From Gymnogyps californianus (lineage: Eukaryota; Chordata; Aves; Accipitriformes; Cathartidae), in NCBI RefSeq assembly GCF_018139145.2, contig NC_059477.1:35691502-35755501 (forward strand): a DNA stretch of 64,000 nucleotides, read 5' to 3'. The notes beneath the pieces were generated by a model. The model did no database searches and was not told the origin of the DNA. It worked only from the letters and a program-made list of their open reading frames with translations. Below, one piece after another: positions 1-14,254 of the stretch. Position numbers and translations under genes: made by a program. Position 1 is the first letter of the stretch, and each line of letters begins with the position of its first letter.

Positions 1-3000
1 GAATTTTTTTTCCTGGTTTTATTTGAAGGCCTATAACCTTGGAATTATGTTTGATTCTGATCTCTCTCGCCACATTTGTCAGACAAAAACTAATCAAGCT
101 GTCATTTCACCAACTTGGAATCTTTCCAGGCTGTGATCCATGTAGTCTCCATGTTTGTTGATGCTCTTAGAGGCACTCTTAATCATGCCCTGGCTGCATT
201 ACCACTAGTTCTTGTTTTGTTGGGTTGCTTAATATGATACTGGATATAATAAATGAACCATCTAGAGTATGAATACACAGTAGACCTAGTATTTCTGTGT
301 TGCTTTTTGGTGGTCTGCTTGATATTGCAGAGGGGGAATTGAAACTTGTGGGTCTGTCCACTTCTACAGCTTTAAGTAGATTAGCTTTTTTACGACTTTT
401 TTTTTTCTTTTTTCTTTCCCTGAGCATTCTCTGCTTCCTCATCTAGTTCTGCTTTTGCCATGATCTATGGCTGGGATGTGAAGCTGGAGGGCAAGGAGCC
501 CAGGGTGCCCCCAGCTCCTTTTTTGCTGCACCTGTGTTAGAGTTGGGAACATGGTGAAAACCTGTCATACAGACAAGGCATATGACTTAAAGGTTTGGGG
601 AAAGGGTGGAGCTGCACACTGTACCAGCAGAGAGGGTGACTAAGGCTTCAGATGGGAGATGTGACACTCCGGGCTGTACAGAGCTCTTCCTCATGCTCAT
701 AGGGTACATCTAACAAAGAAATCATCTCCTCGCACAAGGTGTCTGTTAGTTTGGGATGAGAAGCCCCATATCTGGGTGATTAAAAGGGCTCTCGGTATCC
801 TTACTCCACTGAAAGTACTGATTTCTGGGGTAGATGCTTAGCAGCTAATGCTAAATACAGCATGTTGCACAAAGCAGAAAAAGAAAGAAGGCTCTGCTCT
901 TTAAGTGCTACTGTGGGATCCTTAAATGTCTGTGGATCTCTCTCCCCTTGTAAATTATCACCCACAGCTACATTAAAGCCCAGTCTAAGATCCAAATCCT
1001 GTAGCAAGTTCTAGCTAGGTTGAGAGGTAAATTGCCATGGCTTTTCTTCCCCTTCTTGATTGGTGATGGTCCAGCGTGGAATAGGGCGGAACTAGTGCTG
1101 CTTGCAGAAGTGTTAAAAAGCTAAATGAAAGCAATTGGCTTGTCCTTTATCTTAAGGGAATTTTCTGCCAATATCTGACACTTCCTCTGTGCTCTCAGCT
1201 TTCTGGAACCAGCAGATACTTCTGTGAATTCCCCAAAATTATTTCAGTGGCAAGACTCTTAATACGAGTCTTGCTAATTTACTTGGGTTGGGAAATAAAT
1301 TAATAAACTGAGGAGGAAGAAACTGTGGCCTGCATCCCTGAGAACAATGCAAAGCAATTTAATCTGGAGATTTCATAAGAGTGATGCTTTAGGGCAGTTT
1401 TAACCCAGAAGAAATGAACATATAAATTGTTTACAAATCGCTGAATTTAAATATAGTGATTTAGAAGTCCTCTTTGCTTTTCATTTAACAGATGGGTCAA
1501 ATTAAAACAAATACGTGTGCATTCCCAACATATTTCACTTTTAATGTGAAATGTAAATGACAGTATATAGCATGATGTCTTTGAACATCTAACAGCAATA
1601 AAAACAATTTAGCATTTTCTTCTTCTAGTTGTTAAAAGTGGTAAGTTCTATAAAATGGAGATTAAATTCATAAATCTCCTGACGATGAGAAAAAGCTAAG
1701 TAGAAGACACAAGAAGGAACTGATGCTTTTTTAGTGTCACGTTATTGTATGGCACCCAAGAAAATTCATGAAAATGAACTGTAAATGTTGAAAGTGAAAG
1801 ACTACTTGCCATAGGTAGTATTGACGCTTGCAGGACGGGCTCCAGATGGGGTGATACCACTGCTGTGATGGAGGAGGAAGGTGACAAGGGGCCAAGTGAG
1901 GAGAGCACCACCGTGCTGGGGAGGCTGAGCTCATGTGGGGAAGAGCTTTTGTCCAAGGAAGGTGGCTGCAAGGTTCAAATCTTTCGGCTTAAAGCCCAAA
2001 CGATCTGGTTGGGGATTTAAAGTCCTTGATGTAGAGATGTCAGTTCCTTCTGTTTCGGGCTACCTTGCTACGCTCATGGTCGAGAGGAGAGACTGGCCCA
2101 ACAGCTACAATAGCAACTCTATGCCTGGTGTTGGGGAGGGGGTACTTCCAGGGGCCGTTCAGCTTGAATTTTGGTGGATTTGCCCCAGTGGAGGAATGCA
2201 AATTTGTCCCAGTATTTTGGAGAAAATAAATTCTGTTTTTATAAAGTAGGCTGTGCAGTGCTGTTCCTTCCAACTTCCTTCCCACTATTGCTGTTGGCTT
2301 CAAGAAAAACATGATAGCACATGTAAGTCTCTGCTTAATGCTCCTGCTCCTGAAATTAAGCATTTTGTGCTTTTGGATAGACTGGAGCATACTTCCCGCA
2401 ATCTCTGTGTGTGTGACTTATTTAATCATCTTCTGAGTCATGCGGTAAAACTCCACTGCCTCCAGTGGGTCAGCCCATCCATATGAGCAGCGTAGATCAG
2501 GCTGGTTGACACTGTGTGGGTTACCTATGTTTGTTGTTGTTAAAGCAGCTTTGCTCATGTTGTGACAGCAGATCTTTCTTCTAGTGAAGGTCTACTTGGG
2601 TCTGTTTGAGTGTGGCTTGTCATGAATTGCAGGGAAAATATAGCTGAACTTAATTTTTTTAGTGGTTCATAGCAGCATTTGTTAATAAAAGTTTCTCCAC
2701 CCCCAGCAGCAGAAACTGGATAGCTGTAGTGCTTATGAAAATACTTGGCTGATGACACTTTGATGAAATGCAAGCTTTTAACAGTATTCAAAACCTCCTA
2801 ATGCTTGACCCACCCCGACAGGGATTGATTCAGTCTTTGTGGCTACTCAATCTTGTCTTTCTCCTGTGGCTGTAAAGGGCAGGGCAGTGATCAGAGGGCT
2901 ACCTAAATGGTCACGAGGTGCCGCTGGGGAACGCTTGCTGCTCCAGCGCCCGAGCTGAGGCCCCTGCCACCGTAGCAGTGAGCTCTTAGAAAGGGTGAGT

Positions 3001-4399
3001 TTGGAGACTTATATGTATTATTATATATAACTGGGTTATAGCAAACAAAGAAGGAGAATGTAACGGAAGGATCCTGTACAAGAGAGATCCAGCTAGTGCA
3101 ATAATTATAAATGTTACAAAAAGAAAGCACTGTCATAGCTGAAACTATGTAAGTTAAAAATCTTTAGGAAATGTTAACAGGTGGCCTGCTCACTGGGAAA
3201 GGGGAGCAGTCGGGACAAGCTTCCACACAAGCTGCTGGTGGGGTTGGCCTCGGCACCAGCTGCTCCCTGCCAGCAGTGCCTGCTCGCTGGCCATGGCTAC
3301 ATCCTTCTTAATCTGGTCAATAATATAAAGCCACATTTATACAAAAGCAGCTGTATGGTTTGTCATTAGACTAGATCTGACTGACCTGAACTTGTACTCT
3401 ACAATGAAGTGAGTTTTGACTATCCCAGATGAAAAATGTATTGCTTCTAAAGCTTCTGTGATATTTCCCTTGGCAGCTTCAGTTTTGCGCTTCTGCTAAA
3501 AGCCTTAATTATTTTGTATAAAGCAGCCTCAAGCCTACCACAGTAAATACATTGAAATAAAAAAGTCCTTTAGTGTTGCTACATCCTCTGCTTTTCTTTG
3601 TATACACTTCCAATTTGCCCTTTGGAGCAATACTCTCCTGTTTGCACAGCAGAGGGGTCCCACTGCATGGGGCTGCTAGGCACTGTGGGTGCTTTCCCGT
3701 TTGCCAGCCGGCATCTGGGCAGCACTTTTCTGTCTCTTGACCATGATGAAACATCTATCCATCCTGAGCTCTTCCTTCCAGAAAAGAGAAGTATCAAAGT
3801 AATCTGACTGCTACGAAAGTGTTGAGGTGGATACATTAAAGCACTGCTGTAGCTGCAGCAGTTGGCAAGAGCCAGAGCTGCAGCTGGACCTACCTAACTG
3901 GAGACTCTGCTGGTACCAGCCTGGCACCGTCAGCTCCCCCATGCCAAGCGGGGCAGATAATTCTCTCTGCTGTCTCTTTCCCATCACTACAGAACTGCAG
4001 CTTTTCTGCTTTGGGACCTTGTGATGTAAGATGAGTTTTACCTACATGCCTAGACAGCAAATATCCTACAGCTTCTTTAATGAGCAGGGAAGGGAATTGC
4101 TTATCATAATCTATGGCAGTGCCTCCATCTGAGAACGACAGTCTGGTGGTGGGGTTTTTTTTATTTTTCTTTGGTCTAACGCTTAAGTATGTCAAATACA
4201 CTGAGTGTCAACCTGAAGGCAGTAGCAGTGGTGGTTTCATGTGATGTGGTATGGTACAGGTAGCTTCAGGTCTGGTCTGCTTTATAGAGCAATAGCAGCT
4301 AGGGGCTTTACTGAGACTCTGGTAAGTGCCACAGAAGGCAAGAGAGTCCCTGTCTCTAAATCCAAATAAAATGGGCAAAAGGGAAGGGCTGGAAAAGCT
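1..4399. other. Unannotated AT-rich DNA
   Basis: No exon, RNA gene or transposon was recognised on either strand. The only low-complexity feature of note is a pyrimidine (T-rich) tract at about 385-422. Open frames are short (largest 116 codons, minus, 2040-2390) and show no recognisable domain. A sequence near 1970-1982 faintly resembles a tRNA B-box, but no tRNA fold or A-box accompanies it. Confidence 0.6.
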
Positions 4400-4500
4400 A
4401 GACAGAAAGAGGTCAGTGACCTGACCAAGGCCACAAATGCTATGGAGATTCACAAATGCATCTCCTGAATCTTGTGCTAGTGCTCTATCTGCCTGGCCTC
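4400..4500 (-). repeat. MIR/CORE-SINE-like remnant, antisense
   Basis: Read on the plus strand, this stretch follows the order of blocks expected of a reverse-complemented MIR-type tRNA-derived SINE. A block near 4415-4433 (AGTGACCTGACCAAGGCCAC) matches the complement of the 'gtgaccttgggcaagt' region. An interval then corresponds to the B-box area. A final block (CTCCTGAATC, then AGTGCTCTATCTGCC) sits where MIR complements carry 'ctgactccagagcccgtgctct'. The copy is old and diverged, and its ends are approximate. MIR elements are ancient amniote repeats, present in birds at low copy number. A related tRNA-derived SINE family is possible. Confidence 0.6.
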
Positions 4501-6518
4501 TCTCCTGCCACTTTTTTGGTGGTGACTGTTAAAACAATGCCAGGCTATTCTATAAGAATACCAGTGCCACTGTAAGCACCATGAACAGAGCTGTACCTAG
4601 CCATAAGCTAAAGCTAGATAAAACTTTGAGTCGAAAATTAAAAAGACCTCTTAGAACTGAAGATGGAGCGCCATTTTTTTCCCCATATACTAGTGCTGGC
4701 AGATTAATGTTTTGCTCAGAATAAAGGTATTGTGTGTAGAAATAGCCTTTCCAAAGATCACTAAGGAAATGTATTCTGTAAGGCACTTGGCAAATGGGTT
4801 TTCAGGAGGCAGATTACTTCAAGTAGTTGTGAAAAATACGTGGTTGTCATCTAGAGATGACTCAGGCACAGAATAACTTGACAATGGTAGGACTTATGTT
4901 ACAGGAAAATTAGATGCTTCTTCATAGGCTGGAAATTGGCTGGGGTTTTTCCGTACTGAAAAAGGTAAAGCTTAGGGATAGAACAAAAATTGAAAGAATA
5001 ACCTAATTGATTAGATTCCAGAACACAGCTCCAGCCCATGTTCTTTAAACTGGGCTTCATTGACTCCTCTTGGTTCATTTCTTTAATCATTCCACTCAGC
5101 TGCCTTTCTTCAGAGACTTTGTTGGAGAGGTGCCTGAAGATAAATATGTTGTAGGCTTGATATGATTTTCATCTCTGTGTTTTATACAGTGTCTCCATTC
5201 ATATATTTCCCTGAGCAGGGCTTCGAATTACACAAGACAAGTAGGAGACTGAATGCACTGAAATGGGTAGCAGAGGCTGAGCAGGGAACGTGAAACACTT
5301 AGACCAACAGACGGGGGTCTGGCCATTCAACTGAATAGGACACCCACCCTCTGTCACTAGTAAGATTTTTCTTTTAGGTGCTGCTTTCTGGAAAAGAGAT
5401 AAAAGCAAAGGATTTACCTACTGGTGTTCAGTAAAATTTGCTTTCCTCTTCTCTGCAGAAGTATTAACCTGGTGTCAATGGCAAAACTGATCAATGCTAC
5501 TGAATGCTGGTAGCACAAAACCGAAGCTCAGCTATTCAACAGGTGACAATGGAAATGCTGCATTCAGGGATCATGGCTTCTCGGGGCAATTGTGTGCAAA
5601 CAACCTCCTCTGAAGAGCTGTGGGACTTCTGTTGGTTTTAAAAAAAATACATACCCACAGTAAAATAGAATCAAGGCAAACTTCCAAAATCCAGATATCT
5701 GTATGTTCAGTTTTCCCACACTGTAATTTAAAAATGAACATAAGCAGAAACCAGCATAATTTTCCTCCCTATTGTACAGAAAGCAATTTATCTACTCCTG
5801 CTTTTAACTGAACTCATGTAATAGAAGATTGTGCTTTTGGCTTAAGTAGACAGTCTTCCTTTCCTCCTACGCCGAGGGATGGCAAAATGGTACAGAGAGA
5901 AAAAGAACGGAAGAATAGGGACTAATTGAGGCCAGCACCCCCAGGGTATTTAAGACTTTTGTAGTTTTAATGGAAAAATCAATGTGTGATTACACTTTGC
6001 ATTAGAGTACTTAAAAATTGCTTCAACATGAAAAGTCTGCAGCTTTAAAAACAACCTAACCCTGCAAATACTGTAGTCAGAGAACCAAATTAACCACTAG
6101 TGTAATCCACATAATTCTCCATATGTGATATCCTGGCAGATATGGTCTCTGTGGACACGTGACTACTGTCTTTGCTTCTGTGCACGAGAAGCCCATGAGG
6201 ACAATGAGTGCTTTACTGATGCTTAGTGAAAATCGCGGCCATGCTTCTGTCTTTCACCTGATGCCTACAAGGAAACTGATATTTCACCTGGTCTGATAGT
6301 GAGCTATAGGTGTTGGCACACTGCTTCAGCTTAGCTCATCCTGTGACACACACAGCACAAGTATCTTTCCACTTCTTTATACTCTACCATTTGTGTTGTC
6401 CAGAGACTAAGTGGACAGCTGAGGTTTCGTACTTCTGCCCTATACTTGCCTCTGCCCAGAGTCTTTAAGCCTCATTAAAGACTGTTACCAGTGTTGGCCT
6501 TAAACTTAGTATTATTAA

Positions 6519-6535
6519 TCTCTCTCTCTCTCTCT
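6519..6535. repeat. (TC)n microsatellite
   Basis: About eight uninterrupted TC dinucleotides are visible. No other structure adjoins them. Confidence 0.9.
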
Positions 6536-9135
6536 TACAAGCTGTAGATAATAAACCTATTGGCCCTTGGTTCTTCTGGCACCCCTAGGTATATGCTAAG
6601 AGAAGGAAGGAGGAAAGCGCAGGCAACGTCCCTTGCTGTGGCAGCGTGAGCCAAGAAACAGGCAGGGGGCTGCTGCCTTTGGGGAGCTGAGGTCTGTCTG
6701 TGTCACCTCAGCTTCTGAAAAACACACTCTGTATCATGGCAAACCCGCTCTAGGACATATTTTCTTACAAGTAGAAGCCTTGGACGCAGTCTCTTTCTTC
6801 AAAGAGTGGATAAGAAAGCAGGAAGATTTATTTCCATCAAAGTGGAGAAATACAGATGTTGCTCCAGGTATGAAATGAATTGAGGGAGATAGCCCTCAGA
6901 TAGAGTACAGCAGGCCTACATTAAGTAACCCTGTCCCATCAATTTTGGTCTACTGCCCTCATTCTTTGGTCAAGAGACTACTGTCTTAAGCATTAATTTT
7001 CCAATTTCTCTCTGTTTTCTTGCTATCTCTTCTGAGCCAGACACCATCTCAAATGTAGATTGCTCCTGCAGCTCCCCAGTTTCAGTAGCTAGGACTCATT
7101 TGTGGCAAGTTCACAGATGATTTATTGAAGTCTTCACCTGTGAAAACTAAATGCATTATCTATTCCTCTATTGTTTCATATTCCAATTATACCACATTTC
7201 ACAAAATTAAATCTTTTGTTTTCCTAGCTGATGTTAAGACCATTATCTTTAAACAATGATTGCTAGCCTGTGAATTTTAATGGAAGAGAGCTTTAATATC
7301 TGAGCATTTATTAGTAATGTGAAGCTTTCAGTTTTATCCTGCATAACTTCTTGGTTTCCTAAAGGCAACATTTGTGTTAGAAAGTGAGAACCAACCAACT
7401 GCCAACCAACAGGTTAAAGATTATTTTCTTCCCTTTCGTTGTTGCAAGTGAGTTCCTAAACCTACAATTTGACTGGATAGGTAGTACAGTTGAAAAACTA
7501 GTAAGAAGGAATTTTAAAATTATGTTTTCCACTGAAGATAAACAGTTAAGATTTCGACTTACATTTGGCACAATGTGCTGTAGCACTTTTTTAGCCTTTT
7601 TTGAGGGCATCATAAGCATGTTTATGATGCTAGATGCCAGCCCTACACTTAAGTGAGAAAGCAGTTATCCTTCTGATCTCTGTTGTGGATGCATGAGTAA
7701 TATCAAGGTCAAAATATTATGGATTAAATGAGTCTGCCAAGAACCCCTTGATCATATAAATAGTGACTTACAAGGAAAGGTGAAACTGAGAAAAAGGTCT
7801 GGTATTGTTATAAACTAACTTTTCCTTGTTTCCCCTTAAGCTGTTTTTAGGCCTCTGGTTGTTGCGTTTAATTCTCTCTTAAAAGCACTTACTATGTTTG
7901 TTCTTACGACTTCTTAAAAGAAGGTGTTTAAGTTGAAAGTGCATCTTATGGGGTTAGAGTTGGGGATCTCTCTGACAGCAAGTGTATGCTTGTTACAGAA
8001 ACATGCAGAGAGAGTTCTGTGAGCACTCAAAAAACGCTTGACATCCACCTGTAAACAGGTGCACATATGTAATAATTACCAAGAAACTAAACTTTACTCA
8101 TGAGTATAAAGAATCCCAGACACTGAAGTGCATTAGAGAAGATAACATTGCTTAGCTATCCATCCTTGTCCTCACTCAGCGTAAATGGCTTTCTTTTCTC
8201 ATGTTTTATTAGGTAGCATCTGCAGATATTGAAGAAGCCATTCTGCTCCAATCTCTAGCTGAACCCTGCAAAAGAGCTCAGATGCAGCCCCTTTCAGAGG
8301 GTAGTCTAAATATTTTGTCCCTGTTCATATAGCATTTCTGCAAATCCACCTTGCTTTGCTCCTCTATATAATATTGCCAGCTTGCTTTTTGTTGAATGCA
8401 ATGATTGTCTTGCATAGCTAAAAGAGGGGCTGCCTCACACTCAGTCTTTTGTTTTAGTGGTATATCTAGCATGGTGCTGCTGAAGGTGATTTTGATTTGA
8501 AGAAATATTAGAAGACTGTCCTGATTGCTCCTTCCTAGAAAAATCCCTAGAGTTCAGCATCTATGTACCCCTTCTATTAAATTGCAATAACTACAATTAT
8601 TCTAGCACTTTTTCCAGAAAGTGTAAAATTTAAATTGTGGAACTTATTGTTGTGGAGGCCAAATGTAAAAGTGGGCTCCAAAAGAGATTAAATGTAACCT
8701 TGAAGGATAGTGCTGTCAAGAACAAGCTATAATCTCTATTTTAGAAAGTCCTGATATTGCTGAGTGCCAAAACCTCTGTGAATAGTACAGGAAAATCCCT
8801 CTATGCTTGTTCCTTCTCCCTCAGATGTCTATGTGGGATCATCACAGAGAGAAATGAATGGGCAGATGAGTCCCAGGCCTGTCCCAGTATGTCTGCTCTT
8901 AATCTGAAACTTTCTGTATATGCCGAAATAGGCAAGTAATCAGAGTCTGCCTTCAGCCAGGTACAGGAACATGAGCTTTTTAAGATGGTAGAACAAAAAG
9001 GTTGATTGGACAAGAAAAAATCGATTAAAATGCTCTCCCTCAAATGTTGGTTACTTTTTTCCTACACCCCTCTGCCCCCCCAAACATAAACTTTTCAAGA
9101 AAAAAATGTATTCATTACTGGGTGTGTTTTTTATT

Positions 9136-9149
9136 TGTGTGTGTGTGTG
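9136..9149. repeat. (TG)n microsatellite
   Basis: About seven TG units follow a T-rich stretch. The run is short and may be only weakly polymorphic. Confidence 0.85.
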
Positions 9150-9999
9150 CCAAAATGTGTCGCGTTTGATAAGCTCCGGTATTTGTTGATTTTTTTAATT
9201 CCTATGCCTCACATTCTGTCCCTCTAATACAGACAACTTTTGAGCTCCCTGATTTTGAAAATAAAACTGAACTTAAATTTGTCCCTTAAAGGCATTAAGA
9301 ATGAAGGTCCTCACCAACTGAGTCTCTTAGTAATGCTTAAGGATATCTACAGAAGAGAAGCTCTTGAAACTGCTGTGACTGAGCCAACATTCAGAATTAA
9401 ACTTTTAAGGTAACTAAAGATTGCGGTACCTCAGCAATAAGGTACACAGAGATTCAAACAGTCTTTATCGTGGACATGACTTTAACATATCAGATTTTTA
9501 ACCATTAGATAAGAACTAACGTGGTACGGTGAAGGACAAACAGAAGTCAAAAGCAAGCACACTGGTCAAGTTTGCCCTTGCCCTTCAGACAGTGAAATTG
9601 TTAAAAGCCTTCTGGCTTTCTGTCACAAGTTTATTCAACAGATCTTTCTGATCGGTTGAAAGAAATGCAGGTCTAAAATGGATGGAATGGGTTGTGTCAC
9701 AAGTGTTCAAAAGATGGTATTTAAGTGATCTTTTGTCTTGAAAGCTGAAATACCTAAATTCTAGTGATAGTAATGATGACATCAACTCCTGCCAAAATGT
9801 GTAAAAGCATCTGTTGCTATTTGCAGATGTACACATACCTTTGAAAATCTTGGACAATGATTCTAGGGGGTAACTTAGCTACTGATGTATAATGGGTTAA
9901 AATATATCTTTTTTTAAACTTGAACTTTTGAAAAAATGCAATGTCTAACTACCCGTGTTGAGGTTGGAGAAAAGGGCTACAAAGATGACTGGAGAATGG

Positions 10000-12900
10000 G
10001 GAGACAAACCTGTAACAGAAGCTAAAACAAGGTTGTATCGTTTAATGTAGCAAAATGAAGAATACAGCTGGCTTTGAGTTGTCTGTAAGGACATTGGGGC
10101 AGTGAGTACCAAGGAAAGAGGAAGATCTGGTTTATACCCTGGTTTGAAAATCTTGCAAAACTGATTCAGTAACAGCCATATGCAGAGTGCCTCCAGGTAC
10201 AATCAATCTGATCTCATTGTGCAATGAGTTAAGCTTAGCAGTCTTGCCGTGCATCTTTAGAAACTGCCCAGGGAGCCCAGCCTGTTTAAGTTAGGCCTTA
10301 TGGCAAGGAGTTTGCAATTGCCGTTGTTTCAGTTGTAGGGCCAAGGACCTTCCCTCTAGCATGCACAAATCTTCCTCTTCAGCTTAGAGACTTGTGTCTG
10401 AAAGTTGTAGTACCCTTGATTAACTCTGAATTTACAGTGCTTTAAATCCATGTTAAGTATGGATTCGCTGATTTGGTCTATAAAAAAAAAAAGCAATAGA
10501 AGAGCAAAATGAGAGAGTTCTTCTGAAACTGCTATCTGCTGGTCTGGTGAGTACGAAGGGCCATCACCCCTCAGCTGGAGCTGTCTGAGCAAAGGCAGAG
10601 CAGATCTGATCTCTCTGTGCCTGTGGAGGTTTTTGAGTGTATACCTCTTCTCTCTTTCAGTGCTTCTCTTGTGCCCTTTCTTAAAAGATTTTCCCCACCT
10701 AGCGTACTTGGAGGCAGCCTTGGGAATTCATTGTTAAAAGTTAATGTCTGGAGATTGAAACTTTCCATTGTCTTGATTCCTTTCCCTTTTCCTATTCCTG
10801 CTCATATACACGTCTACTGAATTCTAAAAAGCTTTTTGATAGCAACTTGAAATTCAAATGTCCCCTTTCTATTTGTCTTCTGGTCCAAGCCAACATTTAA
10901 ATGCATTCTTTTCTATTATAAGGAGCATATTGACAATTTAGGAAACATTGTCCTGCAGTGCAAATGCTCTGATATTACAAAATATTGCCATGTTCTCTGC
11001 ATTGATCTAAATGATGACATTGGCACAAGAACTAATAGGTCTATAGGGGCCATGAATGAGTACAGACAGAAATGAGAAAATTTCTGATCATGAGAAGGAC
11101 ATGTTCAGGGACAGCCTTCCAAGTGGAGAGCTGGACCAAACTAGTTCAGTTTCTGGGGTAGAGAACGTGATGAGTTCTGCAAGTCCATGATGTGGTTGCC
11201 CGTGCTGGGAGTGGAGGTGCGTCTCTGGTCATAAAGCCCAGGCCTCCACTGGGTTGGAAGGAAGAGGTTATGTTTATTGCTCCTTGGTGTGGCACTGTGT
11301 GACTCCATATCCTCCTTTGGGAGGGTGCTGAACTTGCAAAGAAGGTCCAGCAAGCTTATGCAAGCTGAACATTTTCTTGGCAAATACCTGTTGCCAAAAG
11401 GAGACTTTCAGAAAGCTGTCCTGGGACCACGCGGCTTGGTGCACACATGGGTCCCTGCCTGTAAGTGAAGGATCCATTTCCTGCGTGTTTTAGTCTCTGA
11501 ATCAAGGGCAAGATATCACCTGTGCTGCTCCTCCTCTTGCTGCCGCCGATCCACTCTGCCAGCCTGCCTTGATACCCTCCTTCACAACCTACATGGCCGT
11601 CAGTCTCCTTGTGCCCGATGACTGGTGTTCAAAAGCTTGCCCCTGAGTCCCTGTCTCCAAGAAAGAATTGCTTTAACCATATCAACTGGAAGTGAAATTT
11701 ATAATGACTTAATGTTTATTTGCTGACAGGCAGGAATGTCCTCTAAATTGACTGTCACAGCTCAAATGCGATGCTGGAGGACCAAATCATAACCTCTTGT
11801 TGGCCTTCAATCAAACAATGTTAAGTTTAGGGAGTGCGGATATTATTTTGGCCTCCCTGGATGTATGGATAGCATTCTCATTTTAAAGTTTTATACAATG
11901 AAGTTATATTTGATATTTGCATAATTCAAATAGATGAAATCCTCAAACAGGCACAGAAGACTTGATTTCATTAACTTGGGATGCAGCCATTCCCATCTCT
12001 CATGCAAATGGCAAATACCTTTCCTGTAAGTATACTTTAAAGATTCATTTCTTTCTCTAATCAAGTGGTGAAATCCTACCCACGGGAACCAGAATTGATT
12101 TCTTTTCCCTTCAGACTGAATAGCATAGACCTTACTTGGGTTAACTTCTGTCATGAAATGTAAGGTTAACCTTTCTGTGTGCTGCGAATCAGCTAAATGT
12201 GTTCCTGTTTGCTGCTCCAACATACTGAAAATGTACACAGTGTAGTCGTCCTGCAAATGTAGCCGTCAGCTCAGGGAAGCTCTGCCTATTGTCAACAAGG
12301 ATCTATTTCCACTGAAACCCTGACCTTGAAAGCTCGTTTTTAAATTTCCTCCTGGGCCTTGAAGGCTGTAATTGATTATGGTTGTTTTGGTTTTAGTCTT
12401 TAACAATCAAGGTGAAGAATTGCTCCCAAATTTGTTAAAGTGTCAGGAGGAAGGCAGCTTCCCCACACCGCATGGACAGTGTCAAGGAGCCACAACGGGC
12501 TCTCGCAAGCCTTTGACGAAGCACTGACCTTTCTGGTTGGAAATGGGAATTGGACCGAAATGGTCCTCTCAGAGGTCCACCTGTGCCTTGCTCTCTATGG
12601 GGGACCTCCTGGGGCATGAGAGAGCTCCACTGCATTAATGCAATTTAATAGGGATCAGCGGAGAATTAAAGGTATCTGATGTTGGTCCAAGTAGTCTTAG
12701 GGAATAGTCCCTCACACTATGTAGCCTGAGCCCATGGCTGGGACTCCTGTCCATAGCAGTGCTTAGGTGAATTTCCCCCTCTCCTTACTACTGAATTGTC
12801 CACATATCTTTGTATGCTATTTTCTGGTTCACCTTCTTGGTATTAAAGCTCTGCATTTTATTTTCTGTCTTTCAGATATATCACTTTTCACTTCAGTTGT

Positions 12901-13017
12901 CTTCTATTAGTTGAAACTGATAGCCTGACCCCTTGGCCACTGTGCTTCTCCGAAACATTTCCCAGTGCTTTCATCAAAAGCAGGATGCTCTGCTACATTC
13001 TAATGAAGAGCTGCTTT
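10000..13017. other. Unannotated DNA
   Basis: No gene or transposon was recognised. There is an 11-A run at 10482-10492. The largest open frame (121 codons, minus, 11891-12256) has no recognisable domain. Confidence 0.55.
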
Positions 13018-13057
13018 AAAAACAACAACAAACAACAAAAAAAAGAAGGAAAAAATG
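13018..13057. repeat. A-rich (CAA)n-like tract
   Basis: An adenine-rich low-complexity stretch starts with irregular CAA units and passes into A/G. It could be the degraded tail of a retroposon, but no element body was recognised upstream. Confidence 0.75.
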
Positions 13058-13290
13058 TATTTTTCTTGGTAATTTGGGATGCTTAGTTTTCTGGTTCTCT
13101 TTGTCTTAGAACACAAAGTAGTCATTGGGGAGGGTTTTTTCCTTTGCACTGAAAGTGAATTTATGGTGTGCTCTGCCTCTACTGCCTGCTAGCCTGCCCT
13201 GTAGAAGAAAGCAGTAGGAGGTCAGCTGCATTGAATGGCTCAAGAAAAGTCAAGATGTCCTGAGTTTTCCTCTTGTATTAAAGGAATATT

Positions 13291-13310
13291 TGGCACTAAT
13301 TGGCACTAAT
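13291..13310. repeat. 10-bp tandem duplication
   Basis: The unit TGGCACTAAT occurs twice in perfect tandem, followed by a partial related TAGT. It is a simple local duplication. Confidence 0.85.
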
Positions 13311-13730
13311 TAGTAAAACCTCCCTTAAGTGTATACACATTGTGGTATTTCACCTCTCAAATTCTTGGTGTGGGGATGCACGCTGGGTAGCAAGCACTGA
13401 GCTTGCTCTGGTGTTTTGGTTCCTACATCACATGTCAGCTGCCTTTCACAAATGAGTTTAAACGTTCAGCACTGTGGTTCCTGAGAGATTTTGATCAGTC
13501 TGGCTTTACTGCTTCATTTAGTTAAACTTTGCACTGCCCCTTTAAACCTCTGAGTTGCCTGCACCGCTGGGGCTTGCAAGGCCCAATACCTGGTATCAGC
13601 TCAAACAAAGGAAGCAGCAGACTGAGAGATACTCTGTCTCCGCTTTTCTGGCGGTTCATGTGACACCAAAAAATGTGGCTTTTTGATACCAGGGAATGTT
13701 GAAATGGTCTATATCTATATAGGTCCACAG

Positions 13731-13760
13731 ACGTGTGTATATATACATACATATATAGGA
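13731..13760. repeat. TA/CA-rich low-complexity tract
   Basis: Alternating pyrimidine-purine sequence (TGTATATATACATACATATA) forms an imperfect AT-rich microsatellite. Confidence 0.7.
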
Positions 13761-13994
13761 GTATTGACTAATTAGGAGTAGCCATTCTCACCAAACCATT
13801 TGTTGTATCTCAAGGCACATCCATCACGCTGAGCAGCTTCCTCACACTTTGTAGTTACAGCGCCCAGAGCCTTCTTGGTTGGCAACATGTTGCATTTTGC
13901 AAGAAAAGCAGCCCAAAATAATAGGGCCTGAAACAATTGCTTCCTCTTTGTGTAGCTGGAACACTTGGAGGTTTCTTTTCAGTTTTGGGGTGGG

Positions 13995-14029
13995 TTTTTG
14001 GTTGGTTGGTTGGTTTGTTTGTTTGTTTT
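13995..14029. repeat. (GGTT)n / (TTTG)n compound microsatellite
   Basis: Three to four GGTT units run directly into four TTTG units. This looks like one tetranucleotide array whose unit changed by a point mutation. Confidence 0.85.
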
Positions 14030-14231
14030 AGTCTTTAAGCAGGCTCAGCTCAGGGGGCCCCAGCTCCCATCCTGAGCAGCCACATTTTGGAGAGAGCCTC
14101 ATTCAGCAAAAGCCCCAAGAGCCTAGAAAGTGAGGCAAATGCCATGCTTGTCGGGGTGCATTGGAGATTAATGCACTGAATTCAGTAACAGCTAGAAGCA
14201 TTTCAGACTTCTGGTGACAAAAATCTTGTTG

Positions 14232-14254
14232 ACTGAACTCTACTGAACTCTACT
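14232..14254. repeat. 10-bp tandem duplication
   Basis: ACTGAACTCT is present in two perfect tandem copies plus the first three bases of a third. Confidence 0.85.

Larger units (their letters stand above)
4501..9999. other. Unannotated AT-rich DNA with two microsatellites
   Basis: Nothing coding was recognised. Short (TC)n and (TG)n runs are listed separately. At 7384-7656 the plus and minus strands both carry open frames of 80-90 codons; neither resembles a known protein and both fit chance. Confidence 0.55.

Noticed and set aside
1960..1985. B-box-like GGTTCAAATC, possible tRNA
   Set aside because: No A-box at the right distance and no cloverleaf pairing.
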